This document shows positions 1-7,545 of a stretch of DNA of 64,000 bases, piece after piece (the first letter of the stretch is position 1; each line of letters opens with the position of its first letter). The notes beneath the pieces are model-generated. The model worked only from the letters and a program-made list of their open reading frames with translations, was not told where the DNA came from and made no database searches. The DNA comes from Pelagihabitans pacificus (GTDB lineage: Bacteria > Bacteroidota > Bacteroidia > Flavobacteriales > Flavobacteriaceae): assembly GCF_009371985.2 (NCBI RefSeq), contig NZ_VIKU02000005.1, positions 1-64,000 on the forward strand. Direction: 5' to 3'. The translations under genes and the position numbers were made by a program.

Positions 1-55
1 CTTTTACTAAAAAATGTGGGGAGAGCAGTCCCGACGCTTCGGGAGAACCTGCGAA
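1..55 (-). repeat. Scrambled partial copy of the tRNA-Tyr 3' end
   Basis: Bases 1-28 are identical to bases 92-119, which cover the 3' flank, acceptor 3' strand and part of the T arm of the real tRNA-Tyr. The copy then departs from the tRNA. Where the gene has six T-loop bases, the copy has a 17-base insert containing the perfect hairpin TCCCGA-cgct-TCGGGA, and then resumes with AACCTGCGAA (46-55; the same bases are at 126-135). The copy has no D arm or anticodon, so it is not a tRNA gene. It looks like a duplication scar carrying a REP-like palindrome. The copy may extend past the window edge. Confidence 0.7.
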
Positions 56-107
56 CAATCCCGTGACGAAATAATTCGATCCCAACACTTTCTTTTACTA
101 AAAAATG

Positions 108-189
<82 letters not shown>

Positions 190-373
190 TATTTTTTATC
201 TCAATACATACATGAACGTTAATGAACGTTGGGTTCAGTCCTTTTTTTAAGATTGCACAACCAACATTTTCTGCAATTTGTGTTAAAAAGGAACCCATTC
301 AATTGATGTAAGGACGAATGTTCTTTCCATCAATTTCAACCCTTTTCGAAAAAAGCGGCTTTTACTTACTTTG
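190..373. other. Spacer between the two tRNA genes
   Basis: No gene is visible in this AT-rich stretch. It holds a short direct repeat ATGAACGTT (212-220 and 222-230). It is most likely transcribed as spacer of a tRNA-Thr/tRNA-Tyr precursor. Confidence 0.4.
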
Positions 374-447
374 AGCCGATAGAGGGACTCGAACCCACGA
401 CCTGCTGATTACAAATCAGCTGCTCTAGCCAGCTGAGCTACATCGGC
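374..447 (-). tRNA. tRNA-Thr (anticodon TGT)
   Basis: The minus strand gives a 74-nt cloverleaf. It has an acceptor GCCGATG/TATCGGC (one mismatch-type pair), a D arm beginning TAGCTCAG, an anticodon stem-loop CTGATTTGTAATCAG with anticodon TGT, and the T loop GGTTCGAGTCC. CCA is not encoded. A Bacteroidota-type promoter lies 50 nt upstream (498-526). Confidence 0.96.
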
Positions 448-469
448 CTTTCACCTCTTTTTTATGCAT

Positions 470-496
470 AAAAAAGTCCGCTATTTCTAACGGACT
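470..496 (-). terminator. Intrinsic terminator of the xerC–hpf unit
   Basis: On the minus strand AGTCCG and CGGACT form a stem with a 10-nt loop, followed directly by a run of six T. It sits 53 nt after the hpf stop codon. It abuts the -7 element of the tRNA promoter (498-505), so termination of one unit and initiation of the next are packed together. Confidence 0.75.
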
Positions 497-497
497 G

Positions 498-526
498 CAA
501 ATGTAGATATTTATTTGTTTAATCAA
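498..526 (-). promoter_or_regulatory. Promoter of the tRNA-Thr/tRNA-Tyr unit
   Basis: On the minus strand TTG (526-524) is followed after 18 nt by TACATTTG (505-498), an exact match to the Bacteroidota -7 consensus TAnnTTTG. The predicted start, near 492, lies inside the hpf terminator hairpin and about 45 nt before tRNA-Thr. Confidence 0.6.
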
Positions 527-548
527 AATAATTTTTGCGAATTTTTAA

Positions 549-851
549 TCACACCTGAAGTCGCATTTTCTCTTTCCTTTTCTTAAGCTTTCTTTCCAAT
601 GAACTGCAGGCAGAATCAACTGCTTCTTCGAACGATTTACACTGTTTTTTTACAACGTATCGGTCTTTGGGAACATTTACCTGAATCTCGACAATCTTAT
701 TTTCCTTTCCACTTGTTTTTTGCACCTTCATATATACGTCGGAGCTTATGACTTTGTCATAAAACACTTCTAATTTATTGAGCCGGTTTTGAATAAAATC
801 GATGAGTTGGCCGTCTGCACTAAAATTCACGGATTGCGTGTTTACTTTCAT
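549..851 (-). CDS. hpf: Ribosome hibernation-promoting factor, short HPF/YfiA type
   Basis: This 100-residue protein matches the short HPF/RaiA family. It starts MKVNTQSVNFSADGQLIDFI, has the beta-alpha-beta fold core, and ends in a Lys/Arg-rich helix (ERKLKKRKEKMR) expected to contact 16S rRNA. The family binds the decoding region of idle ribosomes and stabilises them in stationary phase. It lacks the C-terminal dimerisation domain of long HPF. It lies 38 nt downstream of the xerC-type gene on the same strand and is probably cotranscribed with it. A clear terminator follows. No Shine-Dalgarno sequence is visible. Confidence 0.93.
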   Translation of the reverse strand: MKVNTQSVNFSADGQLIDFIQNRLNKLEVFYDKVISSDVYMKVQKTSGKENKIVEIQVNVPKDRYVVKKQCKSFEEAVDSACSSLERKLKKRKEKMRLQV

Positions 852-889
852 AAATTAGGGTTTAAATTCAACTTACGCCTGTGTTCGAA

Positions 890-1780
890 TTACTTCTTAC
901 TCCTAGGATGGGAAGAAGCATGCACTCTTTTAAGTTCGGCTATACTATTATGGGTGTATACCTGCGTAGATGCCAAACTTGAATGACCCAATAATTCCTT
1001 TACCGAATTAAGGTCCGCCCCTTTGTTGAGCAGATGGGTCGCAAACGTGTGTCTAAGGATATGAGGACTCTTTTTTACCTTTGAGGACACCTTACTAAAA
1101 TACCCATTTATAATTCTGTAAACAAGGGTTTCATATATTTTTTTACCTCCTTTTGTCAAAAAAACATACGCTTCGTCGAGTATCGGGGCAAGTCGTTCCC
1201 GTTCTTTAAAATAGTCTTGAAAAAGTTCAATTGTTGAAGGCAATAAGGGAATGAACCGCTCCTTATTTCTTTTCCCCACTACTTTGATGGTTCTTCCCGA
1301 AAGGTTCAGTGCCTCCATTTTTAGATTAATGAGCTCCCCCCTTCTTATACCTGTCGTATACAACAATTCAATTAGTAACTTATCGCGAAGGCCGTCAAAA
1401 TCAGTTTGGAAGTGTATTTGGTTTAAAATTTTCTCCATTTCGCTCTCTGAAAACGGTATCTCGACTTTCTTGGGTGTTTTGAGCGCCTTATGCTTCGCCA
1501 AAGGGTTGGCCTTTAGCTGTTCCGTTCGCAATAAAAATTTATAATACGCCTTTAAGGACGCCACTTTTCGGTTGACAGAACGATTCGTAACCCCAGAATC
1601 GACCAAACCCACTATCCAACTTCGTACAATACTATAACCGATCGTGTCAATGGTATCTAAACCATATTCCTCTAAACAAAAGGAACCAAATGTTTCGATA
1701 TCACTCCTGTAGGCGTTAACGGTGTGATCGGAATATTTTTTCTCTAGCGATAAATACGACAAAAAAGCGGGCAGTGACAT
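890..1780 (-). CDS. xerC: Tyrosine recombinase, XerC/XerD family
   Basis: This 296-residue site-specific recombinase has an N-terminal SAM-like DNA-binding domain (about 1-85) and a C-terminal catalytic domain. The full catalytic set is visible: Arg146 (TGIRRGEL), Lys170, His240 and Arg243 (HILRH), His266 (LLGHSS) and the Tyr275 nucleophile (STQVYTH). The length and housekeeping context (hpf, tRNAs, rpsU) suggest a chromosomal Xer enzyme that resolves chromosome dimers at dif, rather than an element-borne integrase. Whether it is XerC or XerD cannot be settled from this sequence alone. No dif-like site was recognised nearby. Confidence 0.9.
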   Translation of the reverse strand: MSLPAFLSYLSLEKKYSDHTVNAYRSDIETFGSFCLEEYGLDTIDTIGYSIVRSWIVGLVDSGVTNRSVNRKVASLKAYYKFLLRTEQLKANPLAKHKALKTPKKVEIPFSESEMEKILNQIHFQTDFDGLRDKLLIELLYTTGIRRGELINLKMEALNLSGRTIKVVGKRNKERFIPLLPSTIELFQDYFKERERLAPILDEAYVFLTKGGKKIYETLVYRIINGYFSKVSSKVKKSPHILRHTFATHLLNKGADLNSVKELLGHSSLASTQVYTHNSIAELKRVHASSHPRSKK

Positions 1781-1792
1781 ATGGTAAAGTTA

Positions 1793-1800
1793 CAAAAGTA
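1793..1800 (-). promoter_or_regulatory. Probable -7 element for xerC–hpf
   Basis: TACTTTTG on the minus strand matches TAnnTTTG exactly and ends 12 nt before the xerC start codon. No TTG is present at the usual -33 distance, so the call rests on one element. Confidence 0.4.
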
Positions 1801-2000
1801 GTCGGCACAATTAAAAAATTTCCCGAAATCGGCTACCCTTCACGCAGCGTAGACGAATCGGATAGAAAAATATCGCTCTCCAATGGGAGCCCTGATCCTA
1901 GTCAATATGGTATGTACCCTTAAGACTCCTGTGTGAAAACTACTAAATGCTGGTAGTAGCGGATTTAGATAAAATCCCAACCCGACTCTAAATTTAAACA

Positions 2001-2028
2001 AAAAAAACCCATCGTAATGATGGGTTTT
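2001..2028 (-). terminator. Intrinsic terminator after rpsU
   Basis: On the minus strand AAAACCCATC pairs with GATGGGTTTT across a short loop and runs on into T residues. It lies about 30 nt after the rpsU stop codon. The stem is nearly symmetrical, but no plus-strand gene ends here. Confidence 0.8.
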
Positions 2029-2056
2029 ATTATCGTTAAAGGAATTTCAGGAATTC

Positions 2057-2251
2057 TTAGATTTCCTCTCTATCCTTAAGTCCTTGAATATACTGTGCCT
2101 TTTGTATCTGTGCCCTGCGCTCTACAGATGGCTTTGTAAACTGCTGACGTTTGCGCAACTGTCGCATGGTGCCTGTTTTGTCGAACTTTCGCTTAAAACG
2201 CTTCAAAGCTCTATCGATGTTTTCTCCTTCTTTAATAGGTATTATTAACAT
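2057..2251 (-). CDS. rpsU: 30S ribosomal protein bS21
   Basis: This 64-residue basic protein is typical bS21: MLIIPIKEGENIDRALKRFK, then a Lys/Arg/Gln-rich region. In Bacteroidota ribosomes bS21 helps bS6 and bS18 sequester the 3' tail of 16S rRNA, which explains why most mRNAs here lack Shine-Dalgarno sequences. This gene is the exception, with AAAGGAGGTT nine bases before ATG (see the separate entry). It is monocistronic, with its own promoter (2287-2316) and terminator (2001-2028). Confidence 0.96.
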   Translation of the reverse strand: MLIIPIKEGENIDRALKRFKRKFDKTGTMRQLRKRQQFTKPSVERRAQIQKAQYIQGLKDREEI

Positions 2252-2258
2252 TGGCTAC

Positions 2259-2268
2259 AACCTCCTTT
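2259..2268 (-). promoter_or_regulatory. Perfect extended Shine-Dalgarno of rpsU
   Basis: The minus strand reads AAAGGAGGTT, fully complementary to the anti-Shine-Dalgarno tail, with AGGAGG nine bases before the ATG. I saw no comparable ribosome binding site at the other genes in the window. In Flavobacteriia a strong site on rpsU is understood as an autoregulatory signal: ribosomes lacking bS21 have a free anti-SD and translate rpsU preferentially. Confidence 0.85.
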
Positions 2269-2286
2269 CTTTAATGATTAAGGCTG

Positions 2287-2316
2287 CAAAGATAAAAACT
2301 AATTTGCAACTAACAA
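2287..2316 (-). promoter_or_regulatory. rpsU promoter
   Basis: The minus strand has TTG (2316-2314), 19 nt, then TATCTTTG (2294-2287), an exact TAnnTTTG. The rpsU start codon is about 35 nt downstream, leaving room for the Shine-Dalgarno leader. Confidence 0.75.
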
Positions 2317-2383
2317 CTATCATTCAATAAATATCCGTGAAGGCATCGATGAAGATTCTGGTCAAAGCACCATCCGGTGTTGA

Positions 2384-3556
2384 TTACAAATCTTTGGAAG
2401 GTTTGTATTCTTTCTTATCGATGACTATTTTGGCAATTATTTCCCGTAAAATTTCTGAAGTACCGCCTCCGATGGGGCCTAAACGGCTATCTCTCAATAA
2501 CCTTGCCATCGGGTAGTCTTCGATATATCCGTAGCCGCCCAAAAACTGCAGGCATTCATAAGCCACCTCATCGGCCATTTTGGTCGATCTTAATTTTGAG
2601 ATTGTCGCTTCCTTGACCACATACTCCCCCTTTTGCATTTTGTAAGTAACCGCATAGTTGTACTGGCGACATATATCCATATCGGCGTATAGGTCCGCGA
2701 TACGGTGTCTCAACGCTTGATATTGATTGATAGTTTTGCCGAAGGTTTCACGCTCGGACATATACTGAAGGGCATAATCCAACGCATACTCCGCTCTCGC
2801 GTGGGCATTGACACCCATTATCAAACGTTCCAGAGCGAAAGCCTCCATGATATATGAAAACCCTTTGTTCTCAACGCCCATGAGATTGGAAGCAGGGACC
2901 TCGACATTATCAAAAGCCAACTCTGCCGTATCCGATGCCCGCCATCCCAACTTGTTCAGTTTGTTGGCGGTAACACCCTTACTTTTAAGATCTACGATGA
3001 AAACACTGATGCCTTTATTACCTGCGGAAGGATCGGTTTTCGCAGCTAAAATGGTATAATCACCATACACCCCGTTGGTAATAAAGGTCTTGGACCCGTT
3101 TACAATATAACGATCCCCTTTTTTGATCGCTGTGGTTCTCATTCCTGCAACATCACTACCACCAAAAGGCTCACTCACCCCTAGACAACCTATTTTTTCG
3201 CCGTGGACACTTGGGGTCAAATAGGTTTTTTTCTGATAGTCGTTCCCATTTTTGTTCAAATGGGTCATTGCCAAATAGGCGTGCGCCCACATGGCTGCGG
3301 CAAATCCCCCTGAATTTATCTTTTGAAGTTCCTCTAATAGAATGACCGTATAAAAGAGGTCTAGGCCCAATCCGCCATATGCTTCAGGGGTGGCCAGACC
3401 GAAATATCCCATATCGGCAAACTTCTTCCAGATGAACCTATCGATGGTTCCGGTCTCTTCCCATTTCTCGAGATGTGGGACTACTTCTTTCTTTAAAAAA
3501 TCTTTGAGGCTTTCCCTAAAAAGGCGATGTTCTTCAGTGAAGTACATACTGTGCAT
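2384..3556 (-). CDS. Acyl-CoA dehydrogenase family protein
   Basis: This is a 390-residue flavoprotein of the acyl-CoA dehydrogenase family, which catalyses FAD-dependent alpha,beta-desaturation of acyl-CoA in beta-oxidation or branched-chain amino-acid breakdown. Visible signatures are the GCLGVSEPFGGSDVAGMRT segment at about 130-150, the FITNGVYGDY segment at about 165-175, and the C-terminal LQFLGGYGYIEDYPMARLLRD motif region followed by GGTSEILREIIA. Substrate chain length cannot be read from the sequence. A second ATG three codons in (3547) is an alternative start. A possible -7 element lies at 3576-3583, inside the end of the next gene upstream. Confidence 0.92.
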   Translation of the reverse strand: MHSMYFTEEHRLFRESLKDFLKKEVVPHLEKWEETGTIDRFIWKKFADMGYFGLATPEAYGGLGLDLFYTVILLEELQKINSGGFAAAMWAHAYLAMTHLNKNGNDYQKKTYLTPSVHGEKIGCLGVSEPFGGSDVAGMRTTAIKKGDRYIVNGSKTFITNGVYGDYTILAAKTDPSAGNKGISVFIVDLKSKGVTANKLNKLGWRASDTAELAFDNVEVPASNLMGVENKGFSYIMEAFALERLIMGVNAHARAEYALDYALQYMSERETFGKTINQYQALRHRIADLYADMDICRQYNYAVTYKMQKGEYVVKEATISKLRSTKMADEVAYECLQFLGGYGYIEDYPMARLLRDSRLGPIGGGTSEILREIIAKIVIDKKEYKPSKDL

Positions 3557-3566
3557 AGCAATAATT

Positions 3567-4484
3567 TTATAGGGACAAATATAAAGCTATTCTATCAATC
3601 TTCTCGACCGGAAAATCGGGAATATTTCTCAATTCATCCAAGCTTGAAAAGCTGCCGTTCATGTTGCGATAGTTAACCATTTCATTTGCAACGGCATACT
3701 TAATATAGATCAAGGAACTAATCTCGGAGGCCGACGAAGTATTGATATTTATTTTCCGAACAAGGGGTCTGTTCAATACTTTATATTTTCTCAAAACCCG
3801 GTCTGCCACCCCAGGGTCGAGACCGTAGACATCATAGAGTTGTTCATCCACTAGAAAACCTCCCAGTCTATCCCGAAATTTTAGGATCCTGGTGGAGAGT
3901 GTTTCCCCTATGCCATTGATGGCTCTCAATTGTTCGACCGTAACGGAATTCAAATCGGCTATCACTTCGTCGGTCGATGAATCTTTGGCCAGGGAATCAA
4001 ATGAGTCGCTATCACCGCGAACTGTTTGGGACGTTTCGTAGGTGCCGGAAATCGACCGCCTATTTTTTTTAGTCCATTCCGGAAACTTGAATTGAGGGGA
4101 CATCGCTCTTAACAGGGAATCGGACACCATAGTCACTTGCTGGAATTCTTCCGGCGAATTCACAAAGTTATTGCCCGCACGAAAGGCATGTAACCTATCG
4201 ATTTCCGCTACCGACATGCCCAAGATGTAGCCCTTATAGTCGGTAATAAAATTTGGATTGAACGGATACGTCTTATTGGACTCCTTGCGAAGGGCCCTTC
4301 CCTTTAGTGTATCTATTTGCGCTTGTAGGGCCGAATCGACCAAGAGGGTGTCGCCATCTGCGTTTCTTGGAAACGATTTGAAAACAAAATACCCGATTTG
4401 AAGCAGTACGATGATCAGCAACAAATAGAAAATCCCACTCCGTTCCTGCTTATTGAACCTGAAGTGGGATTGGTAATTCTTCAA
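3567..4484 (-). CDS. Helix-hairpin-helix (ComEA-like) membrane-anchored protein
   Basis: This 305-residue protein has one N-terminal membrane segment (about 18-36, FYLLLIIVLLQIGYFVF). Several helix-hairpin-helix repeats follow, including the typical LNSVTVEQLRAINGIGETLS with ILKFRDRLGGF, and a C-terminal ININTSSASEISSL repeat. ComEA-family proteins bind double-stranded DNA during uptake, and an HhH-only relative is common in Bacteroidota. A role in DNA uptake is an inference, since no other competence genes lie nearby. It is separated by 10 nt from the symporter gene upstream and may be cotranscribed with it. Confidence 0.8.
   Translation of the reverse strand: MKNYQSHFRFNKQERSGIFYLLLIIVLLQIGYFVFKSFPRNADGDTLLVDSALQAQIDTLKGRALRKESNKTYPFNPNFITDYKGYILGMSVAEIDRLHAFRAGNNFVNSPEEFQQVTMVSDSLLRAMSPQFKFPEWTKKNRRSISGTYETSQTVRGDSDSFDSLAKDSSTDEVIADLNSVTVEQLRAINGIGETLSTRILKFRDRLGGFLVDEQLYDVYGLDPGVADRVLRKYKVLNRPLVRKININTSSASEISSLIYIKYAVANEMVNYRNMNGSFSSLDELRNIPDFPVEKIDRIALYLSL
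3576..3583 (-). promoter_or_regulatory. Possible -7 element for the acyl-CoA dehydrogenase
   Basis: TATATTTG on the minus strand is an exact TAnnTTTG, 19 nt before the first ATG and inside the 3' end of the upstream gene. No -33 TTG is found at standard spacing. Confidence 0.35.
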
Positions 4485-4494
4485 AAGATTGTTA

Positions 4495-6111
4495 TTATTT
4501 TCCCAATCCTTTGATAGCTTCCAAGTATTTGCCGAGTTCGTCCTTGACCCTCGGGAAGAGAATCAGTAATCCTATCATGTTCGGAAATACCAAAGCGAGT
4601 ATCATTGCGTCGGAAAAAGCAAATACCGCTCCCATGGAGGCAGAGGCTCCAATAATGATAAAGGCGATAAACAAAATTTTATAGCACAAATCGGCCATTT
4701 TGCCTCTTCCGAACAAATATTTCCAAGATTGAAGGCCATAATACGACCAAGATATCATTGTCGATATTGCGAAAAGCACCACCGCTAATGTCAGCACATA
4801 TGGGAACCAAGGGATAACGGATTGAAAGGCCATCGAGGTAAGGGTAACACCGCCGACCGTTACTCCGTCTACAATCACATTTCCCACTCCATCCCCACCA
4901 TAATCAAAGGCACCTCCGCTGTTAAAGAAAATAATCACCAAAGCGGTCATTGTACAGATAACCACGGTGTCGATGAAAGGTTCCAAGAGCGCTACGATAC
5001 CCTCACTTGCAGGATATTTTGTCTTCACTGCGGAGTGTGCGATTGCCGCCGAGCCAGCACCTGCTTCATTGGAGAAAACCGCCCTTCTAAATCCGACTAT
5101 AAGCACTCCAAAAAGTCCACCCAACCCAGCTTCAGGGGTGAATGCGCCTTTAAATATTAATCCAAATGCATCATCGATATAAGAGAAATTGGCAAAGATA
5201 ACTATCAAACAGGCCAGTGCATAGATGACGGCCATAAAAGGAACTATCTTCTCAGTAACGGAAGCGATTCGTTTAATGCCACCTATGATTACGACTCCCA
5301 CCAATATGGCCAAAACCACACCAATAATGAAACCTGAGGAACCTCCTTCCAAACCGACCATCGCAATTAGTTGTTCAGCTGCCTGGTTCGACTGAACAGC
5401 GTTACCGCCACCGAACGATGCGCCTACACAAAGAATTGCGAAAATTACTGCCAATGCCTTTCCCAGCCCCGTATAACCTCGAGCCTTAAGCCCTCTTGAA
5501 AGATAGTACATCGGGCCTCCATAGACAGTACCATTTTCATCGACGTCCCTATATTTTACCCCCAAGGTACACTCTACGAATTTGGTCGACATACTCAACA
5601 GACCGCAAATAATCATCCAAAAAGTAGCCCCTGGACCTCCGATAGCAATTGCCAAGGCAACACCGGCGATATTCCCTAAACCTACTGTTCCAGAGACCGC
5701 GGTTGCCAATGCTTGAAAATGGCTAACCTCTCCCTCTTCGCTTTCATCGCGAATAGTATCCGGTAGATCGCCATCCACTATATTTACTTCCGCCTTTTCG
5801 ACCCCATGCCCTTCCGGGGCCTCTACTTCGTCATATTTTCCTCGAACCACATTGATTGCCAAAGGAAATCTCCTGATATTTACAAAACCAAAGTACAAGG
5901 TGAAAAAGGTAGCGCCTAACACCAACACAAAAACTACAAGGGGCACTCCGGTGCCGGGAACTTGCCAAAAAACGATACTCTCCCAAACTGCAGTAATCGG
6001 TTCGAACCATGCGTTGATACGTTCATCCAACCCCATTTCAGTAGTTTCCTGTGCAAACGAAATAAAAGGCAAAAGGAAGGTAATCAACGAAAGTATCCTG
6101 TACTTCATCAT
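4495..6111 (-). CDS. Alanine/glycine:cation symporter (AGCS) family protein
   Basis: This is a 538-residue multi-spanning sodium-coupled amino-acid transporter. The AGCS signature VSGTVGLGNIAGVALAIAIG lies near residue 140, followed by STKFVECTLGVKYRD and GGPMYYLSRGL. The N-terminus looks like a signal peptide ending FAQ, an extension often seen in Bacteroidota members. An acidic insert (EVEAPEGHGVEKAEVN...DESEEGE) precedes the core. The likely substrates are alanine or glycine with Na+, by family only. The adjacent ATG at 6108 is an equal start candidate. Confidence 0.92.
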   Translation of the reverse strand: MMKYRILSLITFLLPFISFAQETTEMGLDERINAWFEPITAVWESIVFWQVPGTGVPLVVFVLVLGATFFTLYFGFVNIRRFPLAINVVRGKYDEVEAPEGHGVEKAEVNIVDGDLPDTIRDESEEGEVSHFQALATAVSGTVGLGNIAGVALAIAIGGPGATFWMIICGLLSMSTKFVECTLGVKYRDVDENGTVYGGPMYYLSRGLKARGYTGLGKALAVIFAILCVGASFGGGNAVQSNQAAEQLIAMVGLEGGSSGFIIGVVLAILVGVVIIGGIKRIASVTEKIVPFMAVIYALACLIVIFANFSYIDDAFGLIFKGAFTPEAGLGGLFGVLIVGFRRAVFSNEAGAGSAAIAHSAVKTKYPASEGIVALLEPFIDTVVICTMTALVIIFFNSGGAFDYGGDGVGNVIVDGVTVGGVTLTSMAFQSVIPWFPYVLTLAVVLFAISTMISWSYYGLQSWKYLFGRGKMADLCYKILFIAFIIIGASASMGAVFAFSDAMILALVFPNMIGLLILFPRVKDELGKYLEAIKGLGK

Positions 6112-6175
6112 ATGGTTTTCGGTTTTAAAATTTGAATTGATTCGGCGGCAATATCCTAAAAATATTCAATGCAAT

Positions 6176-6183
6176 CAAATATA
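6176..6183 (-). promoter_or_regulatory. Possible -7 element for the AGCS symporter
   Basis: TATATTTG on the minus strand matches TAnnTTTG and lies 65 nt before the symporter start, in the short gap after the ion-channel gene. No TTG occurs at the -33 distance. Confidence 0.35.
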
Positions 6184-6197
6184 ATAGTTGAATTAAC

Positions 6198-7217
6198 TCA
6201 TTCGATATGGAACATTTCGTTCAATTTCCGAATCTGCTCCGGTCGACCCAAAACGATCACCTTACTTTTTGGCTGTAGTTGCATATCGGCTTCGGGATTA
6301 ATAATGTATTCACCGTCGGGAGCAATATACCCAATAATCGTGCAGCCTGTTTTTCTGCGGAGATCTAAATCACGGAGGGAGTTACACTCGACCTGGTCGG
6401 CAAAATCCTCTATAGGTACTTCTTCCAAGTTGGTAGTGTGCTCACCTTCCATACCCAGCTTGTCCATGAATGTAATAAGGTCAGGCATCACCACTAGCGA
6501 GGCCATGTGGTCTCCTCCTATTTTATCGGGCATAATCACCTTATTTGCACCAGCCAAGAATAATTTTTTCTGAGAGGTGGCAAAGGAGGCCCTGCTAATA
6601 ATGAAAAGGTCTCTATTTAATTGTCTTGCAGAGAGTACGACAAACAAATTGGCCGCGTCATCAGGAAGGGTAGTAATCAGGTATTGGGCATTTTCGATAC
6701 CCGCCTCGCGAAGCACTTCATCCTCATTGGCGTCGCCTTCGACAAACAAAATATCCGCCTCGTATTTTTCGATGACTTCCCGATCTTTTTCAATGACTAC
6801 GAAAGGCCGTTTATAAGCTTTTAGCCGTTCAGCCGCCTGCATGCCATTGCGACCATGACCACACACAACCACATGGTTGGATAGACTTTTGATTTTGTTT
6901 CTCACCTTTTTCTTTTTTAAAAGTTGCAACGAATTTCTACCCAATACGTACTCAGTAATAACCGATATGGCGTATCCTAGGATAAAAACACTTGCCATAA
7001 TTAAAAGTACAGTAAAAATCTTAGCGGTGTCATCTAATGGTTGTACCTCTTTAAACCCTACCGTGGCCATGGTGATGATTGTCATATACAAGGCATCGAT
7101 CCATGTGTAATCCGCTAGAAATCGATATCCCATGACCCCGAACAGCACCACTGTGAACATCAGCGATAGCGCAAGGTAAATTTTGGAACGGAACAGTTTA
7201 ATCATTTTAGAGGTCAA
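6198..7217 (-). CDS. Ion-channel/TrkA-N (RCK) domain protein
   Basis: The 339 residues comprise two membrane helices (about 13-32 and 66-90) flanking a pore loop, then an RCK N-domain with a Rossmann start VVVCGHGRNGMQAAERL (about 115) and EGDANEDEVLREAGIE, and a C-terminal RCK-C domain. The layout is that of MthK-type K+ channels gated by a cytosolic ligand. The selectivity filter is TVGFKE (52-57) rather than TVGYGD, so ion preference is uncertain. The start overlaps the PspC gene by 11 nt, indicating translational coupling. Confidence 0.85.
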   Translation of the reverse strand: MTSKMIKLFRSKIYLALSLMFTVVLFGVMGYRFLADYTWIDALYMTIITMATVGFKEVQPLDDTAKIFTVLLIMASVFILGYAISVITEYVLGRNSLQLLKKKKVRNKIKSLSNHVVVCGHGRNGMQAAERLKAYKRPFVVIEKDREVIEKYEADILFVEGDANEDEVLREAGIENAQYLITTLPDDAANLFVVLSARQLNRDLFIISRASFATSQKKLFLAGANKVIMPDKIGGDHMASLVVMPDLITFMDKLGMEGEHTTNLEEVPIEDFADQVECNSLRDLDLRRKTGCTIIGYIAPDGEYIINPEADMQLQPKSKVIVLGRPEQIRKLNEMFHIE

Positions 7218-7434
7218 AAACGGAAGTTCTTTTGGTATGAATCAAATCCTTTATACGAAGCCAGAATGCCAAAAACAGATACAACGCGAAACCAAAGCCT
7301 AGGGTAACGAAAGTAAGATAAATAAAGGAAGTGCGCACCACCCTGGCCCGGATGCCCAACCGTTCCGCAATACGTCGGCACACTTCGAATCCACGTTTCT
7401 GAAAATAGTAGAGAATTGTGTAAAATAAATTCAT
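7207..7434 (-). CDS. PspC domain membrane protein
   Basis: This 75-residue single-domain PspC protein has an N-terminal GFEVCRRIAERLGIRARVVRTSFIYL and one long hydrophobic stretch (about 36-58). PspC-domain proteins sit in the inner membrane and act in envelope stress responses. The standalone form here lacks a DNA-binding domain. It overlaps the downstream channel gene by 11 nt and follows DUF2851 on the same strand. Confidence 0.8.
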   Translation of the reverse strand: MNLFYTILYYFQKRGFEVCRRIAERLGIRARVVRTSFIYLTFVTLGFGFALYLFLAFWLRIKDLIHTKRTSVFDL

Positions 7435-7545
7435 AGAGCTAAAATTACTAAAAAGGCGAGATATTCCAGTACAATACGGTGAGACAAAAACAATGGGACA
7501 ACACTTCGGTCAATGTCGGACGTACCGGTCCGGAACTTTTTGGAC

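Noticed and set aside
1-60. A second tRNA gene at the left edge
   Set aside because: Only the 3' acceptor and T-stem fragments match tRNA-Tyr; the T loop is replaced and there is no D or anticodon arm.
212-230. Direct repeat ATGAACGTT twice, as a possible regulatory iteron
   Set aside because: Only two short copies, in a tRNA spacer; no other copies or partner gene were seen.
890-1780. Phage integrase
   Set aside because: The protein is a typical Xer-length enzyme in a housekeeping neighbourhood with no phage genes.
7515-7530. Hairpin CGGAC/GTCCG after the DUF2851 gene as a terminator
   Set aside because: A short stem with no T run on the minus strand; transcription probably continues into PspC.
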